The translations under genes and the position numbers were made by a program. Source: Cordia subcordata (lineage: Eukaryota > Streptophyta > Magnoliopsida > Boraginales > Cordiaceae). From it: a DNA stretch of 64,000 bases. The stretch is from NCBI GenBank assembly GCA_028554755.1, contig JAPTOF010000009.1:12005501-12069500 (forward strand), read 5' to 3'. Below, in pieces: positions 59,171 through 64,000 of the stretch (positions within the stretch are counted from its first letter, which is position 1; each line of letters starts with the position of its first letter). The notes under the pieces are model-generated. The model ran no database searches, had not been told where the DNA came from, and saw nothing but the letters and a program-made list of their open reading frames with translations.

Positions 59171-61939
59171 ATGAACTCTCACAGCCTTGTCAACCTTCTC
59201 ATTAGCTTTGCCATACCATTCTTGGCAATCTTAATGTTATTCCTCCTCAAGAAGCAGCAAAGAAAAGCTGCTTTTGAAGCGAAGAGGCAGCTTCCTCCAG
59301 GCCCTAAAAAGCTGCCCATTATTGGAAATCTTCACCAGCTAACTGGGAAATTACCACACAGATCACTACAACATCTATCAAAGCAACATGGAGGCCTCAT
59401 GATGTTGCAGCTTGGCTCTGTGCCAACTTTAGTCATCTCCTCAACTGATGCTGCTAGACAGATCTTCAAAACACACGATCTCGCTTTCTCTGGCAGGCCA
59501 GCTTTGTACGTCGCAAAGAAGCTTAGTTACGATTGCTCAAACGTGTCTTTTGCACCCTATGGTGAGCATTGGAGAGAGCTGAGGAAGATAATGATCTTAG
59601 AGTTGTTAAGTTCGAAAAGGGTCAAGTCTTTTGAAGCCATACGTGCTGAAGAGGTTAGGCTCATGATAAACTCCATTGCTGAAGCAGCTACTGCTTCTGA
59701 TAAGCCGTCGATAATTAATCTAAGTGAATTAGCGCTTTCGTTGGCGAACAAAGTCGTGTGCCGCGTAGCTTTCGGCTTAAGGAGAGCCGAAAGCGAGGGG
59801 AGATTTCCTGAGATTCTTCACGAAACGCAGAATCTCCTGGCCACATTTTGCGTTGCTGATTTCTTCCCGAGATTAGCGTGGCTTAACAAATTTAATGGGT
59901 TTGAAGCGAGGCTGGAGAAGAATTTCAGAGAATTGGATAATTTGTTTGATGAAGTAATAGAGGAGCATCTTGATCCCAAAAGGCCTAAATTGCAGCTCGA
60001 GGAAGATGTTGTTGATGTTATGCTTCGACTTCAAGAGGATCCAAATCAACCCATCACTTTGCCGAATGATCACATCAAAGGTGTAGTAGCGGTACGTTAG
60101 TCATTAGACCAAATAAGTCTCTTAATTATTTTATCCCTTCTCAATTTCCTTGTCGATTAAAATTAAACGGTGTAAGAGTATTCTAGCCTTAGAACATATT
60201 TGTTAAGGAAAAACACCAAGTGAACCCCTAACCTCTAACACGCATATGATATCCAAGAACGCCCCAAAGGAAACACACGCCGAATTGTTAGCCATCACAT
60301 AGGAATTTCCTTTTTTGGTTGGCATGGTCATATGCATGTTCTTTGACATTCGAGTAGACTTCTGAAATCGATGGAAACATCTATTAGATTTCTCAAGGAA
60401 AAAAAAATTAAAACTTTTAAAACGAAGGATAAAGTGCTAGATGTATAGTGCAAAAATTAATTAGATATAAAAAAATTAGAATTTTTCACTAATCCAAGTG
60501 GTGAATGAATGATGCGAAAATAAAAACAATTAAGAGATATCATACTTTTGCCATGTCTCATTAAAGGCAAAAATGACATTTTTGAAGAAAGCTATAACTT
60601 TTGCTTTAACTTTAACTAAAGGAATTATACGAGAGGGACTTGAAAAAGAAAAACTGAGGGACCTATTTGGTTTAATCACTAAAAGTAAGGGACCTAGGCA
60701 TTTTTTCCCCTTTATTTTTTCGTATCATTAGATATCACCATAATTTTATTTTCTATTTGTTAGTCTATTATAACTAATAACTAATATTACGGTATATCGT
60801 ATAAAAGCTACATGTGTAAACTCTAGTACAACAACACACGTATAACTACATGCGACTCACCCAAGTTTGTGTGTTTTATCACATATACACCTTTATCATC
60901 ACCTATGTATATGTATAGTTAGTTGACACATACACACACATATTTATACATATATACATATACATGACTAGCGATCGAGTGATATATTCATGGCTTTATG
61001 AACACTTCTTTTAATATACAAACTAAATATCTAGCTAGGTAAATAAAAAGGATGATTTTGAGCCTTTTTTTGCATGCATTTAGTTTTGGATAATGTTGGA
61101 TATTACGTAGTTTTTATCCCTTAAATTCATATGCATCTTACGTGTACTTTTAATTGGCATGTTAAAAGATGACTACGCATAAAGAATTCTTTAATTGGTG
61201 TGCCAGTTAAACATATCCTAGAAGATGATATTTCAATAATAAAAATAGGGTGATATCTAGTATTACTTGGTAGTTGAGCTTCAGCTGACCTTCATGTTAA
61301 TATCTCTCACCAATATTGCAGGACATATTCGTAGCTGGAAGTGATACATCGGCAGCAACAATAGTTTGGACAATGGCAGAAATTATCAAGAATCCGACAG
61401 TGATGGACAAAGCTCAAAGGGAAGTGAAGGAAGCTGTGAAGGCGAAAGGAAAAGTGGAAGAAAGTGATGTTTCAAAACTGGTTTATCTAAAGATGGTGAT
61501 AAAGGAGTCACTAAGGCTTCATCCACCAGCTCCATTACTAGTGCCTAGAGAAACGCTAGAGAATTGCATAGTTGAAGGGTATGAAATTCCTGCAAAAACA
61601 AGGGTGTTCATCAATGCAACAACCATTTCTACAGATGAAAAGTATTGGAAAAATCCATATGAATTTCAGCCAGAGAGGTTCTTGGATAACTCAATTGATT
61701 TTCGAGGACAAAACTTTGAGTTAATTCCATTTGGGGTTGGTAGGAGAGGGTGCCCTGGGATTAACTTTTCTATACCATTGGTTGAGTTTGCACTAGCAAG
61801 TCTTCTTTACCACTTTGATTGGAGACTCCCTAATGGAATGCTAGCAAAAGAGGTCGACATGGAAGAAGCAGTGGGGCTTACAACGCATAAAAGGACTCCA
61901 CTTTGCCTTGTAGCATCATGTCCTAAATTGTTTATGTAG
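59171..61939 (+). CDS. Cytochrome P450, CYP71-type (tandem copy 2, intact)
   Basis: An endoplasmic-reticulum-anchored heme monooxygenase of plant specialised metabolism; the substrate cannot be told. Exons are 59171-60091 (307 codons) and 61322-61939 (205 codons plus stop), 512 aa, normal for CYP71. The single phase-0 intron (GTACGT..TTGCAG) sits just before the I-helix, the usual CYP71 position. Motifs in order: hydrophobic anchor (about residues 7-25), LPPGPKKLPIIGN hinge, WRELRK C-helix, AGSDTS oxygen-binding I-helix, ESLRLHPP (ExxR K-helix), FQPERF (PERF), and FGVGRRGCPG heme loop with the cysteine ligand. Met 59171 is chosen because it starts the anchor and matches copy 1; the longer in-frame extension upstream lacks an ATG. 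The subfamily is not assigned. Confidence 0.93.
60480..60715. other. Extra intron segment in P450 copy 2
   Basis: About 200 bp (from about AAGTGGTGAATG to GGGACCTAGGC) is lacking in the copy 1 intron. It contains GAGAGGGACTTG, CTGAGGGACC and AAGGGACCTAGG repeats. It could be a small non-autonomous insertion in copy 2 or a deletion in copy 1. Confidence 0.45.
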
Positions 61940-62369
61940 CACATTATATAATAACTTGTCCTAGTTGTTTGTTTGTTTGTTTTCGCTTTCTAATATTATG
62001 GGGTTAAAATTTAATTAGATTATAATTTTAATGGAATCGCTTGAAAATGAATGGTTTAGGTTTTCAGATGATCGAGCCCTTAGTTCAGCTCGTCTGGAAG
62101 CCTAAAACTTTCTCAAGCTTGTATTGACGTGTCACAAAATATATAAACATCTAAACTCTAGAGAAGCCAGGTAAAATAAATATGCAATTGATAGTCTTCT
62201 AAAATAAATAAAGTGAGTTCTTGAATTGAGGATGCTAGGTTTGAATGTTTAATTCTTGTTTTCTTTGATGTGGGTGAAAGTTGGAATGTTGAAAGATTGT
62301 AAATTTTGAATCTCTTGCCACCTCTATCATTGTACTTAAAAGTTCAGTTTTGAGGATATGTGCCAATGG

Positions 62370-64000
62370 TGCAATGATTTCAAGCCTTGGTATCTTGGGC
62401 AAGTATGGTGAGCATGGGGCCTTTCAAAGTCTGGCAACCTGAGCCTTAAGTGGTTAGGACTACACGGGATGTCTTGAAAGCTAGAGAAAACCGAACACTA
62501 ACAAAAAAGAGATTCTTGCTTCGTTGCTAAACCAAAAAAGCGACCATGAGTAGAGCTAGTAACCACCTAGAAGCGTGGTCAATTGAGTAACCAGGTACAT
62601 TTATCACAAATGTTTATCCTCACATTAAAATGTTTAGTGACTTTCTAGGCAAGCCATGAATTGTGTTTGAAATGTACAAATTTGGTTGAATAGATTTCCC
62701 AGCTACTCAATACCTTCGCATAAACTTATCTTTTTGAAGAAAAATGCATATTTTGGTAGGCACTTTGATTTCTCTACTATGCATTGATATAATTCTACTT
62801 GGACAGCTAATTTGTGTGTGCTTAAATTGGTGTAAGGTTTATTCATCTAGTATTTGGGTAACTGTTGAGGTGACAAATGTTTGTGTCATTTCTTGATTTG
62901 TCTTGCTAAACGCCAGCTAGTTGTTGTCTTCCTATTTGGGTTATTATGAGTTGCGGTGGCCAAGACTTCGACAAAATTGTGCTTGAGTTTGAATTGTATT
63001 GAGGTTGAGTTGTATTTGACGTAAATGAGGTCTCTTGGTGAAGTTATGTTTAGAGTTTGGTTAGTTTTAAAGTGAGTTTGTGATTGAGTTAGAAGGTAAA
63101 CTTTGATGAAGTTGTGCTTAAAGTTTGACTAGTTTTGAGATAGTTGTGTTGAGGACAAGCACGATTTAAGTGTGGAGGAATTTGGTAAGTCCCAATTATG
63201 CTATAAATTCATGATGTTTGTGTGCTTAAAATTGGGATCGATGTTTCCTAATTGATTGTAGTTTGTGTGTTTGGTATTATTAGGCTTGGAAATGAAGAAG
63301 GAAGCAAAAAAGCTTTTGGACGAAAAAGAAAATACTTTTGGAGTCTACCACCTTAACTGTGCCAACGCCCTCGGTGCTATTCGAGAATTAGAAGATAATT
63401 AAAGTCTAAAAGATATTTTGATGAGTTTCTTGGCAAAAGATTGAGGACCAATGATATGTATTAAGTCCTAAACGGCAGTAGAGTATTTTTTATTGACTTA
63501 TTTTTCTAAGGATTATTTTTTTAGAATATTTTCCTTTTCTTTAGATTAGTATTAAAAAAGTTTACTTGTTAGAAGGAATTCCTAGGTTATAGATTATTGT
63601 TAGCCCCCAAGAGAATCATCTAGCATTGTCCAGAATATTTTACAAATTTCTTTTATTTCTTTTAGGCCTTACACTTCACCATGAATTGCTGAACATATTC
63701 TTCTAGCCAGGGCTGAATCAAAGTTTATGATTCTACAAAATCTACAAGAGCTAAATGACTTTACATACTTTTTCTTATTTTGGAATTTGTATACTTTTTG
63801 TTTTAAAAATTAATATTGCCATGTGATTATGGAATTTGGCATTGATTGTTCAATTGCTAAGTAGTAGACAACCAATAAGAGAAATTAAATAAATTGTCTA
63901 ACTATTCTGAAATAAGTGGTAAACCAGGTTCCTAGGAAAATATGCAATCTAAGTTGAAAAATACCCACGAGAGAGTTGTTCGTTAGAATCAGGTCTTTTT
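62370..64000 (+). mobile_element. Ty3/gypsy 3'-end and LTR remnant downstream of P450 copy 2
   Basis: Collinear copy of 54870-56456, with TTTAAGTGTGGAGGAATTTG at about 63166 and GGTAAGTCCCAATTATG after it. It is non-coding and continues past the window. Its presence in both units dates it before the duplication. Confidence 0.45.

Larger units (their letters stand above)
57508..64000 (+). repeat. Tandem duplication unit 2 (intact P450 and flanks), runs off the window
   Basis: Matches unit 1 throughout. The homology is still going at the last base (AGAGAGTTGTTCGT..AATCAGGTC at 63970 versus 56430), so the right border is outside the window. Confidence 0.85.

Overview
The window is nuclear DNA of a flowering plant, most likely a eudicot. 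It is AT-rich, its introns are long with GT..AG borders, and it is full of plant transposon types (Ty1/copia and Ty3/gypsy LTR elements, Tourist- and hAT-type MITEs, a Helitron) plus an integrated caulimovirus-like genome. The species cannot be named from sequence alone. No CRISPR, operon or bacterial feature is present.

Left part (1-21 kb): the minus strand carries the 5' two-thirds or so of one housekeeping gene, a SIT4/PP6 phosphatase-associated (SAPS-domain) protein. Fourteen coding exons (466 codons, frame kept throughout) run from the ATG at 20784 to 135, and the gene continues off the left edge. Its eighth intron is about 11.8 kb long because one copia element (A, 3998-14260) inserted there and a second one (B, 4467-9860) then inserted into A. 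Both keep 5-bp target duplications. The introns also hold two MITEs and a local duplication.

21.6-29.1 kb: a decayed endogenous pararetrovirus of the family Caulimoviridae. It is circularly permuted, spans about one genome length (7,429 bp), and is bounded by an identical 43-bp direct repeat. Promoter, tRNA-Met primer site, movement protein, capsid/zinc knuckle, protease, reverse transcriptase, RNase H and a second ORF can all be recognised. All are broken by stops, and the protease active site is lost.

29.1-42.4 kb: gene-poor AT-rich DNA with a dispersed repeat family in both orientations, long (TA)n tracts, and a probable Helitron (about 35449-37167). The Helitron ends in a hairpin plus CTAG and carries a captured, broken exon of ketol-acid reductoisomerase with its original splice sites.

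42.4-48.3 kb: a Ty3/gypsy element with a truncated 5' LTR, a complete 1.35-kb 3' LTR, and most of its reverse transcriptase-RNase H-integrase region deleted.

48.3-64 kb: a tandem duplication of a CYP71-type cytochrome P450 gene with its flanks. The first copy (51679-54428) is a pseudogene with frameshifts, stops and an LTR-like insertion. The second (59171-61939, two exons, 512 aa) is intact with all P450 signature motifs. A gypsy 3'-end/LTR remnant lies downstream of both copies, so it predates the duplication. A long inverted-repeat element entered only the second copy's upstream region.

Only two genes look functional: the SAPS-domain gene and the second P450. Exons and element borders were read by eye from splice signals, frame continuity, paralogue comparison and family knowledge.
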